Shown here piece after piece: positions 33,332-43,100 of a stretch of DNA of 53,829 nt. Each line of letters starts with the position of its first letter. Positions within the stretch are counted from its first letter, which is position 1. Source of the DNA: Planctomycetaceae bacterium (GTDB lineage Bacteria; Planctomycetota; Planctomycetia; Pirellulales; UBA1268). The position numbers and the translations under genes were made by a program. The notes beneath the pieces were generated by a model. It did not search any database, was not told where the DNA came from, and saw nothing but the letters and a program-made list of their open reading frames with translations. The DNA is taken from NCBI GenBank assembly GCA_947459185.1, contig CANHCU010000010.1, positions 1 to 53,829 of the forward strand. Reading direction: 5' to 3'.

Positions 33332-34290
33332 GCAGCCGCCTGACAGGCCCTGTCGATCCGCTCCAGTATCGTGGCGATGATCGCGCGGTCGGAGTCGGGC
33401 CGCCGGGGGCTGTCGGGGTGCGGCTCATCGCCGGCGATCAAGCCGCGCAGGTGCAACGCCTGCGCCATCGAGTGCTTGTAGGCCGGAACGGGCCGGCGAA
33501 ATGCGAAATCACCCAGCGACTGCAGGGCGTCGTCAAGCTCATCGAACCGGCTATCTCCCTCCGCCCACCATTGATCACGCTTCGCAAACGCCTCCGGAGC
33601 CGCAGTCGAGAGCCCGAGCAGCCAGTCGCTGCCATACCGCACCATGTCGATCGCAAGGTCATTGCCCGTGAACACGTGAAACTCAGGCCGCACGCGGTTC
33701 CGCAGGGCGAGCCTGTCCCACTCCAGCCGCCGCGACAGCGACGAGTGCTTCGCACCGATGCAATTGGGGATTTGCAGCAACTCGGCATAGGCGTCGAGGC
33801 CGAGCACGCGGCCGCTTGGAACGAACTCGGTCGAGAGCTCGAAGCCAATGAACGACTTGACGCGGCTGGACAGTTGTCGATACCGACCAAGCATGTCGGC
33901 ATCGCTGCCGGCCGTCAGCCCAAACGACGGAAAGATCACCGGCAGGCCGCCGGCGGCGGCGATCATCTCGAGCTGCCGTCCATACGCCGACTCGTCGAAC
34001 GCCGCGCCGGGAGCGTCGACCACACAGGCGCCAGCCACCAGTTCGCCCCCCGGACCGAGCGTGTCGCGGGCGATGCTCAGCGCCTGCTGCCGCGTGCTGT
34101 CGTCTATGAGCTGCACGTAGCCCGTGTCCATGTTGACAGCGGGCGTGATCCCAGCCGCGGCGGTGCGGGCGACGTGCGCCGCAAAGCCGTCCCAGTCGAT
34201 CCGCCGATCGGCAGTGAAGGGGAGGAGAATGGCCGACATGCCGCGGATGCGGCGCCGTGGCCGAACGAGCGTGGCCGGATCGAGGGACAT
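33328..34290 (-). CDS. Dihydrodipicolinate synthase (DHDPS)-family lyase/aldolase
   Basis: A 320-residue TIM-barrel protein of the DHDPS/N-acetylneuraminate-lyase superfamily. GMSAILLPFTADRRIDWDGF is the typical start. NCIGAKHSSLS holds the expected Schiff-base Lys in the sixth strand, and FHVFTGNDLA is the next strand. The usual GTTGE loop is replaced by MDTGYVQLID, so it is not the lysine-pathway enzyme and its substrate is open. The start at 34290 was chosen because the frame upstream is not protein-like. It heads the operon with the SDR and P450, divergent from the OYE homologue; a perfect inverted repeat lies 24-90 bases upstream. Confidence 0.88.
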   Translation of the reverse strand: MSLDPATLVRPRRRIRGMSAILLPFTADRRIDWDGFAAHVARTAAAGITPAVNMDTGYVQLIDDSTRQQALSIARDTLGPGGELVAGACVVDAPGAAFDESAYGRQLEMIAAAGGLPVIFPSFGLTAGSDADMLGRYRQLSSRVKSFIGFELSTEFVPSGRVLGLDAYAELLQIPNCIGAKHSSLSRRLEWDRLALRNRVRPEFHVFTGNDLAIDMVRYGSDWLLGLSTAAPEAFAKRDQWWAEGDSRFDELDDALQSLGDFAFRRPVPAYKHSMAQALHLRGLIAGDEPHPDSPRRPDSDRAIIATILERIDRACQAAA

Positions 34291-34313
34291 GGATGAATCG
34301 TGTAAAAAGGGAA

Positions 34314-34380
34314 CGCAGCTCTTTTCCTCTGGTTTTACCCGTTCACTGACTGTTACCAAAGGGGCGGCAAAAGAGCTGCG
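34314..34380. promoter_or_regulatory. Perfect 12-bp inverted repeat in divergent promoter region
   Basis: CGCAGCTCTTTT (34314-34325) is the exact inverse complement of AAAAGAGCTGCG (34369-34380), separated by 43 bases. The arms lie between the starts of the DHDPS-like operon (34290) and the OYE gene (34443). A TATAAA box at 34394-34399 just outside the right arm could be a -10 element for the OYE gene. A shared operator or DNA-looping site for both transcripts is the natural reading, but no regulator gene is adjacent. Confidence 0.55.
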
Positions 34381-34442
34381 ACGCCTTTTTCTGTATAAAT
34401 GCCCTCCGGTCACCACAACCATTGGATGAGACAGCCAATTCC

Positions 34443-35900
34443 ATGACCAGCCAACAGCCACGGTATCCACGCGTCGCCCGATTTCGCTCGGCACCCGACC
34501 TGCGAGCCCATCTCGCCACGCTGCAGTCGCCGATCCTCCTCGACGACACGGTGCTCTCCGCGGCGGAGGGTTCACCACTGGCTGCGCCGATCAATCTTGG
34601 GGACCGTCGCGCGGGTAACCGCTGGTGCATCCATCCGATGGAGGGCTGGGACGCCACAGACGACGGCCGGCCCACTGACATCCTCCTCCGCCGTTGGCAA
34701 CGCTTCGGCGAGAGCGGTGCCAAGCTGATCTGGGGGGGCGAGGCCGTGGCTGTCGTGCCCGAAGGCCGCGCCAACCCCAACCAACTCTGCGGGCCGGTCT
34801 GCGGACGCCCCGGCTTTGAATCGCTGCTCACGACCCTCCGTGAAGCCCACCGCAAGCGGCATGGCAGCACCGACGACCTCATCGTTGCCCTGCAGCTCAC
34901 CCATTCAGGGCGATTCTCCAAGCCGAGGGCGGCGGGCCGACAGCCGCAGATCGCCTACCACCATCCGCTCCTCGACAGCCGGCATGGCATCGACCCCGCC
35001 GATGCGTCGTGCCTGCTGTCGGACGACGACGTGGAGCAGCTCATCGAGAACTACGTGGCAGCGGCCCGTGATGCCGAGGCGGCCGGTTTCGACATGGTCG
35101 ATCTCAAGGCCTGCCACGGCTATCTCGTCCACGAATTTCTCTCTGCCCGCCGCCGAACGGGACGGTTTGGCGGCGATTTTGCCGGTCGCACGCGGCTGCT
35201 CGTCACACTCATCGAGCGGGTTCGCGAGGCCTGCCCCGGACTCCTGATCGGTGTGCGGCTCTCTCTCTTCGACACCGTGCCCTGGCACAAGGTTGGAGAC
35301 CACGGCGAGCCGTGGCCGTTTCAGGATTCGCTGCCCTACGACTGCGGCTTCGGGGTCGACGAGCGGGATCCCACTCGGATCGATCTGGCAGAGCCGATCA
35401 GACTGCTGACGATGCTTCGCGACCTCGGCGTGGCCGCTGTGAATCTCTCCGCCGGCAGCCCCTATACGGTGCCGCACATCATCCGCCCCGCGGCGTTTCC
35501 GCCCTCGGACGGCTATCCGCCGCCGGAGGATCCACTCATCGGCGTCTGGCGGCAGATCGATGCCGCCCGGCAGGCCAAGGCGGCTGTGCCGGGGCTCGTG
35601 ATGGTGGGCTCGGGCTACACCTATCTGCAGGACTACGCCGTGCATGCCGCCCAGGCCGCCGTGCGGCAGGGCTGGATCGACATCGTGGGCCTCGGTCGGA
35701 TGGTGCTCTCCTATCCGGAACTTCCCGCCGACTCGCTCGCGGGGAAGCCGCTCGTCCGCGGAGCGGTCTGTCGCACCTTCAGCGACTGCACCAGCGCGCC
35801 GCGAAACGGCCTCCGTAGCGGCTGCTACCCGCTCGACGACTTCTACAAGTCTCTCGAACCAGAGGCGGCGGAGATGAAGGCGATCAAGCAGCGGGCGTAG
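34443..35900 (+). CDS. NADH:flavin oxidoreductase / Old Yellow Enzyme family protein
   Basis: A 485-residue protein with an FMN-binding TIM barrel. Key segments are NRWCIHPMEGWDAT, LIWGGEAVAV, ALQLTHSGRFSKP (the His-Ser-Gly substrate/FMN region), DMVDLKACHGYLVHEFLS and VGSGYTYLQ. The C-terminus has CRTFSDCTSAPRNGLRSGC, a Cys-rich tail seen in a subgroup of long OYE homologues; its spacing is not the CxxCxxxC of 2,4-dienoyl-CoA reductase. Members reduce activated C=C bonds or demethylate cofactors. The gene is divergent from the lyase-SDR-P450 operon across 152 bases with a shared inverted repeat. A start at 34422 is possible. Confidence 0.92.
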   Translation: MTSQQPRYPRVARFRSAPDLRAHLATLQSPILLDDTVLSAAEGSPLAAPINLGDRRAGNRWCIHPMEGWDATDDGRPTDILLRRWQRFGESGAKLIWGGEAVAVVPEGRANPNQLCGPVCGRPGFESLLTTLREAHRKRHGSTDDLIVALQLTHSGRFSKPRAAGRQPQIAYHHPLLDSRHGIDPADASCLLSDDDVEQLIENYVAAARDAEAAGFDMVDLKACHGYLVHEFLSARRRTGRFGGDFAGRTRLLVTLIERVREACPGLLIGVRLSLFDTVPWHKVGDHGEPWPFQDSLPYDCGFGVDERDPTRIDLAEPIRLLTMLRDLGVAAVNLSAGSPYTVPHIIRPAAFPPSDGYPPPEDPLIGVWRQIDAARQAKAAVPGLVMVGSGYTYLQDYAVHAAQAAVRQGWIDIVGLGRMVLSYPELPADSLAGKPLVRGAVCRTFSDCTSAPRNGLRSGCYPLDDFYKSLEPEAAEMKAIKQRA

Positions 35901-35910
35901 CTGCAATTAA

Positions 35911-35940
35911 AAAGGTGCCAGCCACCAAATCTAGGCAAGA
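35911..35940. repeat. Copy 2 of the dispersed AAAGGTGCCAGCC repeat
   Basis: Matches 8826-8855 at 29 of 30 positions (A for G at 35933). The right arm of copy 1 is missing here. It lies between the 3' ends of the convergent OYE and rpiA genes. Read on the minus strand it gives GGTGGCTGGCACC followed by five T, a weak terminator-like shape for rpiA. Confidence 0.6.
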
Positions 35941-36004
35941 TGGGTCGATCAATCGCCAAGACGAGCCACTTCAAGATACCTCTCTTGGTGTGGCATAACG
36001 CGGA

Positions 36005-36727
36005 TCACGCCCCCACCGACGGCCGTGGACTTCGCTCCAAGCGGGTGACGCCCGTCGCGTCGCCGATGAAGACCACGTCGGTGAGGCCGACGAACAGCCC
36101 ACACTCGACGACACCGACGATCTGGCCAATCTTTTCCTCGAGCGTTGCCGGGTCAGCGATCGAGCCGAAGTTGCAGTCGAGGATCCTATTGCCGCCGTCA
36201 GTGTAGAACGGCTCGCCTTCTGGAGTGCACCGCAGATCGACCCTTGCGGCCTGCGCTTCGAGTCGGCCCCTCGTCGCCTCCCAGCCGAAGTCCACGACCT
36301 CCACGGGGATCGCCGAGCGTTCCCCCAGCCGATCGACCAGCTTCGTGCCGTCAACGATGATCGCGAGCCGGCGGCTGGCGACGGCGACGATCTTCTCGCG
36401 CAGAAGCGCACCCCCATGCCCCTTGATGAGATTCAGTGTGCCGCTTTCCACCTCATCAGCGCCGTCGATCGTCAGATCGATCCACGGATGGTCGGCAAAC
36501 GTCGTCAGTGGAATTCCCAGCGATGCCGCGAGGGCGGCACTCCGTTCGCTCGACGGAATGCCAAGAAACCGAAGGCCCGTCCGCATCCGGTCGGCGAGCG
36601 CATGAATCGCAAAGGTCGCGGTCGAGCCCGTGCCGATACCGACGATCATGCCATCGGTGACGAGTTCGACAGCGGCGCGGGCTGCGGCCCGTTTCCAGGC
36701 CGCGTGGGAGTTGGCGTCGGTGCTCAT
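36005..36727 (-). CDS. rpiA: Ribose-5-phosphate isomerase A
   Basis: A 240-residue enzyme that interconverts ribose-5-phosphate and ribulose-5-phosphate in the pentose phosphate pathway. Motifs are MIVGIGTGSTATFAIHAL (phosphate loop), DLTIDGADEVE with the catalytic acid, IKGHGGALLREKIVA and GGNRILDCNF. The ATG at 36727 is the natural start, as MSTDANSHAAWKRAAARAAV begins the usual N-terminal helix. This ATG also overlaps, as ATGA, the stop of a short coding-like remnant upstream. It is divergent from pgl (193-base gap), so two pentose-phosphate enzymes share one control region. Confidence 0.96.
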   Translation of the reverse strand: MSTDANSHAAWKRAAARAAVELVTDGMIVGIGTGSTATFAIHALADRMRTGLRFLGIPSSERSAALAASLGIPLTTFADHPWIDLTIDGADEVESGTLNLIKGHGGALLREKIVAVASRRLAIIVDGTKLVDRLGERSAIPVEVVDFGWEATRGRLEAQAARVDLRCTPEGEPFYTDGGNRILDCNFGSIADPATLEEKIGQIVGVVECGLFVGLTDVVFIGDATGVTRLERSPRPSVGA

Positions 36728-36831
36728 GGTGCTTCGCCCAAAATAAACCGCTCGATCGCCTTGGCAAACCCCTCGTCCGCGAAGGAATCGGTCACCAGAT
36801 CCCGATCGCAACCGGGCCGCGAGAGTGTAGT
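36724..36831 (-). pseudogene. Short coding-like remnant coupled to rpiA
   Basis: A 35-codon open stretch, bounded upstream by a TAG at 36832-36834, ends in DSFADEGFAKAIERFILG then EAP and a TGA. This stop overlaps the rpiA ATG as ATGA. The helix-like composition and the coupling geometry look like the 3' end of a lost gene formerly ahead of rpiA. There is no ATG; GTG within it would give a very short peptide. The family was not recognised and chance is possible. Confidence 0.3.
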
Positions 36832-36920
36832 CTACGGCGACGACCCAACAAACTGTTTTTGGTTCAAAGACTGGTTCTAAGACTATCGTCGTGAACGTGA
36901 CAGGAGCGCGGACCGCAGCC

Positions 36921-37622
36921 ATGAAGTACGAAATCTTCGCCGATGAACCCGCCGTCGCCACCGCTGCCGCAAAGCTCATCGCAGCGGAAGCGCGGGCGGC
37001 CGTCGCCGCCCGCGGCCGTTTCCTGATGGCGGTGAGCGGCGGCAAGACGCCGTGGGTGATGCTCAAGGATCTCGCCATCGAAGATCTGCCGTGGGCGAAC
37101 GTACACATCTTCCAAGTGGATGAGCGGCTCGCGCCGGATGGAGATCCGGACCGCAACCTGACGCACCTCCACGCGAGCCTACTAGGCCATGCACCGATTC
37201 CGACCGAAAACATTCACCCCATGCCGGTGACCGCCGCCGACCCGGCGCAGGGGGCCCGGGACTATGAAGAGACGCTTGTGAGGTGGTCCGGCCAACCCCC
37301 CATGCTCGATCTGATTCATCTGGGACTTGGTGCCGACGGCCACACGGCCTCGCTGGTGCCCGACGATCCCGTGCTCGGCTGCCACGAGCGCGATGTGGCG
37401 CTGACCGGTGTCTATCAAAACAAACGCCGAATGACGCTGACGTTTCCGATCATCAACCGGTCACGCCGGATTCTCTGGCTGGCGACGGGCGCTGGGAAAA
37501 TCCCGATGGTGACACGGCTGCTGGCTCTGGATCCGACCATTCCGGCTGGTCGAGTCAGTCAGGACCACGCGATCCTCTTCACCGACAAAGATGCCGCACC
37601 AGGGCCTCTATCGCCGGGCTGA
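36921..37622 (+). CDS. pgl: 6-phosphogluconolactonase
   Basis: A 233-residue enzyme of the DevB/NagB-like fold that hydrolyses 6-phosphogluconolactone. Motifs are FLMAVSGGKTPW, VHIFQVDERLAPDGDPDRN and LGLGADGHTASLVPDDP; the His in DGHTAS is the expected active-site region. Start 36921 (MKYEIFADEP) is preferred over 36891 because the extra ten residues are not conserved-looking. Its neighbour rpiA on the other strand belongs to the same pathway. A HAD phosphatase gene follows after 98 bases. Confidence 0.95.
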   Translation: MKYEIFADEPAVATAAAKLIAAEARAAVAARGRFLMAVSGGKTPWVMLKDLAIEDLPWANVHIFQVDERLAPDGDPDRNLTHLHASLLGHAPIPTENIHPMPVTAADPAQGARDYEETLVRWSGQPPMLDLIHLGLGADGHTASLVPDDPVLGCHERDVALTGVYQNKRRMTLTFPIINRSRRILWLATGAGKIPMVTRLLALDPTIPAGRVSQDHAILFTDKDAAPGPLSPG

Positions 37623-37720
37623 AGCAAAGACCGGCACGACTCTCAGGCGGCACACGCGCCCGCCATCGCGCGGAGTCATCCCTGTCCACCAGAGCGACCC
37701 ACACCCCCTACCGTACAGCC

Positions 37721-38755
37721 ATGCAAACAAGAACCCTTCTCGCTCGAGCCCTCCTCGCTGCGGTGGCGTGCTCGCTCGCCACCGCCCGCGCCGCCGACCC
37801 CTTGCCCTCCTGGAACGACGGTCCGGCCAAACAATCGATCCTCGCCTTCGTCGCGAATGTGACGAATCCCGACGGTTCCGGTTTTGTACCGGCACCAGAA
37901 CGTATCGCCGTGTTCGATAACGACGGCACGCTCTGGGGCGAGCAGCCTGTGCCGGTTCAGTTTTTCTTCGTGATCGACCGCGTCAGGGCAATGGCGGACT
38001 CGCATCCGGAGTGGACGAGTAAAGAGCCCTTCGCCTCGATCCTCAAGGGTGATGTCAAGGCGGCGGTGGATGGCGGCGAACGTGGGCTGCTGGAACTCTT
38101 CATGGCAACGCACGCCGGCATGAACACCGATGAGTTTGCAGAATGCGTCAAGGACTGGATCACCACCGCCAAGCATCCGAAGACTGGCAAGCGATTTCTC
38201 GACATGACCTATCAGCCGATGCTCGAACTGCTCGAATACCTGCGGGCAAACGGTTTCAAGAACTTCATTGTCTCTGGCGGCGGCATCGAGTTCATGCGGC
38301 CTTGGTCCGAGCAGGTCTATGGTATCCCGCCCGAACAGGTCGTCGGCAGCAGCATCAAAACGACGCTTGAACTCCGCGACGGCCGGCCGGTTCTTCAAAG
38401 GTTGCCGGAGCTGAACTTCAACGACGACAAAGCCGGCAAGCCCGTTGCCATCAACCAGCACATCGGCCGCAGGCCCATCGCCGCGTTCGGTAATTCACGG
38501 GGCGACCAGGAGATGCTGGAATACACTCATTACGGTCGCGGTGCACGATTCGCATTGCTGGTGCTGCACGACGACGCGGACCGTGAGTGTGCCTACGGTC
38601 CGGCCCGCGGGCTGCCCGACGTCCACCTTGGCGCTTTTCCGGCCGCGCTCGATGAGCAGGCGGAGACGAACGGCTGGACCGTCGTCAGCATGAAGAACGA
38701 TTGGAAGACCGTTTTCCCCGTTGCGGAGCCTCCGGCTACCCGGCTTGGTCAGTAG
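37721..38755 (+). CDS. Secreted HAD-superfamily phosphatase
   Basis: A 344-residue protein. The signal peptide MQTRTLLARALLAAVACSLA ends near ARA-ADP (about residue 24). The HAD nucleophile motif is AVFDNDGTLWG with Asp66 and Asp68. Motif II lies in FKNFIVSGGGIEFMRP, and the motif IV region in IAAFGNSRGDQEML. A helical cap domain is present between. These features fit periplasmic haloacid-dehalogenase-type phosphatases with a large cap, but the substrate is unknown. The 3' end overlaps the convergent DUF2252 gene by 7 bases. Confidence 0.9.
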   Translation: MQTRTLLARALLAAVACSLATARAADPLPSWNDGPAKQSILAFVANVTNPDGSGFVPAPERIAVFDNDGTLWGEQPVPVQFFFVIDRVRAMADSHPEWTSKEPFASILKGDVKAAVDGGERGLLELFMATHAGMNTDEFAECVKDWITTAKHPKTGKRFLDMTYQPMLELLEYLRANGFKNFIVSGGGIEFMRPWSEQVYGIPPEQVVGSSIKTTLELRDGRPVLQRLPELNFNDDKAGKPVAINQHIGRRPIAAFGNSRGDQEMLEYTHYGRGARFALLVLHDDADRECAYGPARGLPDVHLGAFPAALDEQAETNGWTVVSMKNDWKTVFPVAEPPATRLGQ

Positions 38756-40098
38756 TCCTCTGCGTCCGCCACGACGCGGCCGGTCCGCTCTGCGTGCACG
38801 AGCGCGGCATGGTCTTGCTCGGTCTGGTCGGCGTAGGCGACTGCGAACTTTCCCATCGCCAGATCGAATTGATCGCCCCCTCCCAGGTAGCCGCCGATCG
38901 CAGCGGCGTCACCCGACCGGGCATGAGCCCGCGCCAGTGCCCAGCCGCAGAGATCCGCATAGCGATCCAGACCGCACGGCTCCAGTGCATCGATCGGCAC
39001 GGAGTATTTCATGTCACGCAGTTGCCGCACGTAGTAATCGTGGCCATCGCGAGCCCGCAGCCACCCGAGAAAAATATCGCTGGTCGCCTGAATCATGCGC
39101 TGCCCCGCCACGACCCGCTGTCCCTGGTTGGCATACGGCGATGGCCCGGCAAACGGGGCCAGGACCGACGGCCGCGCCTCTTTGATCTGCAGCAAGAGGG
39201 GATTGCGATCGTCGCACACAAGCAAGGCCACGAAACACCGCGTGCCCACGCTGCCGATGCCCACCACGCGGACGGCGAAGTCTTCCAGGCTGTAACGATC
39301 CAGCACAAATCGGCGTGAATCGTCCAGTGTCTGCAGATACTCGGCGATGCCCCGCCTCACGATACGCAACGCTCGCTCGTCATGCACGCGGGTCGTGAGC
39401 GGTGGCGACTCCACGAACTGCCGCCGCTGGCCTACCTGCTCCGTGATCTTTGGGATCAGCCGCTCCCCCACACGCAGCCGAGCTTTGGCGGCCATCCGCT
39501 CCCGCAACTGGCGTGACTCCTCGTCGGCCGCGCTGGCAACCAGGTCATCGGCGTCGATGTGAAAATACCAGGTCTCCAGCGGGCTCATCTCGGCAAACTC
39601 GTGCATATGCCCGCGATAACTTGCCACACTGCGCACCGCCACCGCGGCGCAACGATCTTCGGGAAAACCGTTCACCCGCGCCGCCACCACGAAGCTCGCG
39701 GCCAACCGCTTGACGTCCCACTCCCATGTCGCCCGCAGCGTCTCGTCGAAGTCGTTGATGTCGAACATCAGCCGGCGCTCAGGCGACGCGAACACCCCAA
39801 AGTTGACCAGGTGGCAGTCACCACACGCCTGCACCGTCAGGCCCGTCGCGGGGGTGCCAGCCAAGTCGGAGGCCATCACTGCCGGCGCGCCGCGCAAGAA
39901 CGCGAAGGGATTCCGCAGCATCCGGCCATACCGAATGGGCGTCAGGTGAGGCAGCCGACCTTCGTTCGACTGTTCGAGCATCTCAATCACGTCGCGGTCG
40001 CCTTCCCGCATCGCCCAGACGCCGTGCGACGATCGCGGCACGCTCTGCCGTAGCGAAACACCCGACTGTTGCCTGGCGGCGAACGAAAGATTGTTCAT
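38749..40098 (-). CDS. DUF2252 family protein
   Basis: A 449-residue protein. DUF2252 markers are VQACGDCHLVNFGVF, MFDINDFDETLRATWEWDVKRLAASF, VGSVGTRCFVALLV and LLLQIKEARPSVLAPFAG, with DYYVRQLRDMKYS further on. The GDCHLVNFG and DINDFD segments resemble the catalytic and metal-binding loops of kinase-like (aminoglycoside phosphotransferase) folds. Activity is unproven. The gene begins 19 bases after the RND transporter stop on the same strand and is probably the third gene of that operon. Start 40098 (MNNLSFAARQ) is preferred to 40146, which would overlap the transporter gene. Confidence 0.88.
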   Translation of the reverse strand: MNNLSFAARQQSGVSLRQSVPRSSHGVWAMREGDRDVIEMLEQSNEGRLPHLTPIRYGRMLRNPFAFLRGAPAVMASDLAGTPATGLTVQACGDCHLVNFGVFASPERRLMFDINDFDETLRATWEWDVKRLAASFVVAARVNGFPEDRCAAVAVRSVASYRGHMHEFAEMSPLETWYFHIDADDLVASAADEESRQLRERMAAKARLRVGERLIPKITEQVGQRRQFVESPPLTTRVHDERALRIVRRGIAEYLQTLDDSRRFVLDRYSLEDFAVRVVGIGSVGTRCFVALLVCDDRNPLLLQIKEARPSVLAPFAGPSPYANQGQRVVAGQRMIQATSDIFLGWLRARDGHDYYVRQLRDMKYSVPIDALEPCGLDRYADLCGWALARAHARSGDAAAIGGYLGGGDQFDLAMGKFAVAYADQTEQDHAALVHAERTGRVVADAEDY

Positions 40099-40117
40099 GG
40101 TACTCGTGTCCACATCA

Positions 40118-43100
40118 TCAGCGCGACCCTGCCGGCCGACCGGCAAACCACATCACGACCGAATAGAACACCGGCGTGAAGAAGATGCCAAACACGGTCA
40201 CGCCCAGCATTCCTGAGAAGACGGCCGTCCCCAGGGCCACCCGCATCTCCGCTCCGGCCCCCTTGCCGAGCACCAGCGGCACGACGCCGAGGATGAACGC
40301 CAGCGATGTCATCAGGATCGGCCGCAGCCGCAGCTTTGCCGCCTCCAAGACAGCGTCCGCGCGGGGCACTCCCTCCGCCTCACGCTGCCGGGCAAACTCC
40401 ACGATCAGGATCGCGTTCTTCGCCGCCAGGCCGATCAAGACCACGAGGCCGATCTGCGTGAAGATGTTGTTGTCGAGCCCCGCGATCCAGAGGCCGGCAA
40501 TCGCCGCCAGTAGGCACATCGGCACGATGAGGATGATCGCGAACGGTAGCGTCCAGCTCTCATACTGCGCCGCCAGCACGAGAAACACGAACACGGTGCC
40601 GAGCACGAAGACGGCAGCCGCCGTGTTGCCGGCGAGAATCTGCTGCAACGACAGTTCCGTCCACTCGAAGTCCATGCCCGGTGGGAGCAGCCCCTTGCCC
40701 GCAGGCGGCTGGCCGGCGAGCGTTTCGAGGATCGCGATCGCATCGCCCGAACTCGTGCCGGGAAGCGTATTGCCGGAGAGTTCGGCTGATGGGTAGAGGT
40801 TGTAATGCGTGACGATCGAAGGGCCGCTCGATTCCTTCACCGTCACCAGAGCCGAGAGGGGCACCATCTCGCCGGCGGCGTTGCGGACTTTGAGCCGGCC
40901 GATGTCGCTCTGCCGCATGCGGAACTGCTGCTCGGCCTGGGCGGTCACCTGCCAGTTGCGGCCGAAGGCGGTGAAGTCGTTGACGTAGGCGCCGCCCAGA
41001 TAGATCTGCAGCGTTTGGTTCACGTCGGCCAGGTCGATGCCTTGGGCCTTCACTTTGGTGCGATCGACCTCCACGAAGAGCTGCGGCTGGCTCGACCGGA
41101 ACCCGGAAAAGAGCCCCACCAGCCCCGGCTGGGCGGCGGCGGCCTCGGCGAGCGCCGCCACCGACTCCTCCAGAGCCGCCGGTCCCTTGCCCGTGCGGTC
41201 GCGAACCTGAAGTTTGAAGCCACCGGTGTTGCCCATCCCCTCGACCGGTGGCGCGGGGAATGTGACGACCTGGGCCTCCTCGATCTCCGCGAACTTTTTC
41301 CGCAGCGTGCCTGCGATCGCGCCGGCCCGCAGCGACGGGTCGATCGTGCGACGGGCGAACGGCTCGAGCAGCACGAACATTCCGCCGGAGTTTGGCAGAT
41401 TGGTGCTCGTCAGCAACGAGTAGCCCGACACGCTAATCACGTGGGCCACGCCGGGTGTGTCGAGTGCCGCCTGCGTGAGCCGGGCGACGACCGGCTCCGT
41501 CCGCTCGATGCTCGCGCCGTCCGGGAGCATCGCATTGACCACGAGAAAGCCCTTGTCCTGCTCGGGGATGAATCCGACCGGCACCGTGGTGAAGCCGTAG
41601 TAGGTGAGGGCCATCAGGCCGATGTAGGCCGCGATCACGACGATGCTCAGTCGCAGCAGCAGGCCGACGATCGCACCGTAGGCTCCCGTGGTGAGATCGA
41701 AGAACAGGTTAAAGAGCCGGAAAAAACTGGCCAGCAGGAGGTTCACGAGCGGGCTGGCGGCAAATCCGGCAACGGCCCCGGCGGCAAACAGCGTCAGCCG
41801 GACGGCCCACACCCACCATTCGTTCGGCACACCCGCGGCCGCCAGTCCCGCCCGGACCACGGCCAGATCCTCGAACAGCCAGATCGCAAACAGCCCGCCG
41901 ATCAGCGCGAGCCCGGCCGCGGGCAGGGGCTGGCTGCGGGCGGCGTCGCCATGCTCGTGGCCACGGAACAGGATCGCCGCCAGGGCAGGGGAGAGGCTCA
42001 ACGAATTGAAGGCCGAGATCACGGTGCTGGCCGCGATGGTGAGGGCAAACTGGCGGTAGAACTCGCCGCTGATTCCGGTGATGAAGGCCGTCGGCACGAA
42101 CACGGCACAGAGCACCAGTGCGATCGCGATCACCGGACCGGCGACTTCCGTCATCGCCCGCTGGGCCGCCTCGCGGGCGGAGAGCCCCTGCGACAGCCAG
42201 CGTTCGACGTTCTCCACGACCACAATGGCGTCGTCGACGACGATGCCGATCGCCAGCACAAGACCAAAGAGCGAGAGATTGTTGAGCGAGAACCCAAGCA
42301 GCTGCATCACGGCAAACGTGCCAACCAGCGACACCGGCACGGCGATCATCGGGATGATCGTGGCTCGCCACGACTGGAGAAACACGAGCACCACGACGAA
42401 CACCAGCACGACCGCCTCGAAGAGCGTCTTGTAGACCTCGTGGATGCTTTCCTCCACGAACTGCGTCGTGTCGTAGTGGATGGCATGATCGAGCCCCGCC
42501 GGAAATTCAGTGGCGAGCTTCTTCATCGCCTGCCGCACGCCCGCCGCGGTCGCCAGCGCATTCGATCCCGGCCGCTGAAAGACGGCGATCGTGATGCTCT
42601 CGCGACCGTCGAGCCGGCTGGACATGTCGTAGCTCTTGGCACCGAGCTCGACCCGGCCGACGTCGGAGAGCCTGACGATCTCGCCGCTGGTCACGTAGCC
42701 GTCGCGGCCTGCGGCGGGCGAGCCGGGCTGCCCCGCCTTCACGATCACGTCGGCAAACTCGGCGGCCGTGGGGAGTCGTCCGGTCGTGTTGATCGGCAAT
42801 TGGAAGTCGATGCCGGCAGGGGCTGGTGGCTGGCCCAGCTGCCCTGCCGCCACCTGCACGTTCTGCTCGCGGAGAGCGCGAACCACGTCGGTCGCCGTCA
42901 TGCCGCGGCTGGCGAGCTTGTCGGGATCGAGCCAGACCCGCATCGCGTAGTCACGGCCTCCAAGGAAGGAGACGTCGCCGACGCCGTCGAGCCGCGCCAG
43001 CGAGTCCTTCACCTGGAGCAGCGCATAGTTGGAGAGGTAGAGCTGGTCGTAGCGGCCATCGGGGGAGATGAGATTCACGCAGAGCAGGATGCTGGAAGCC

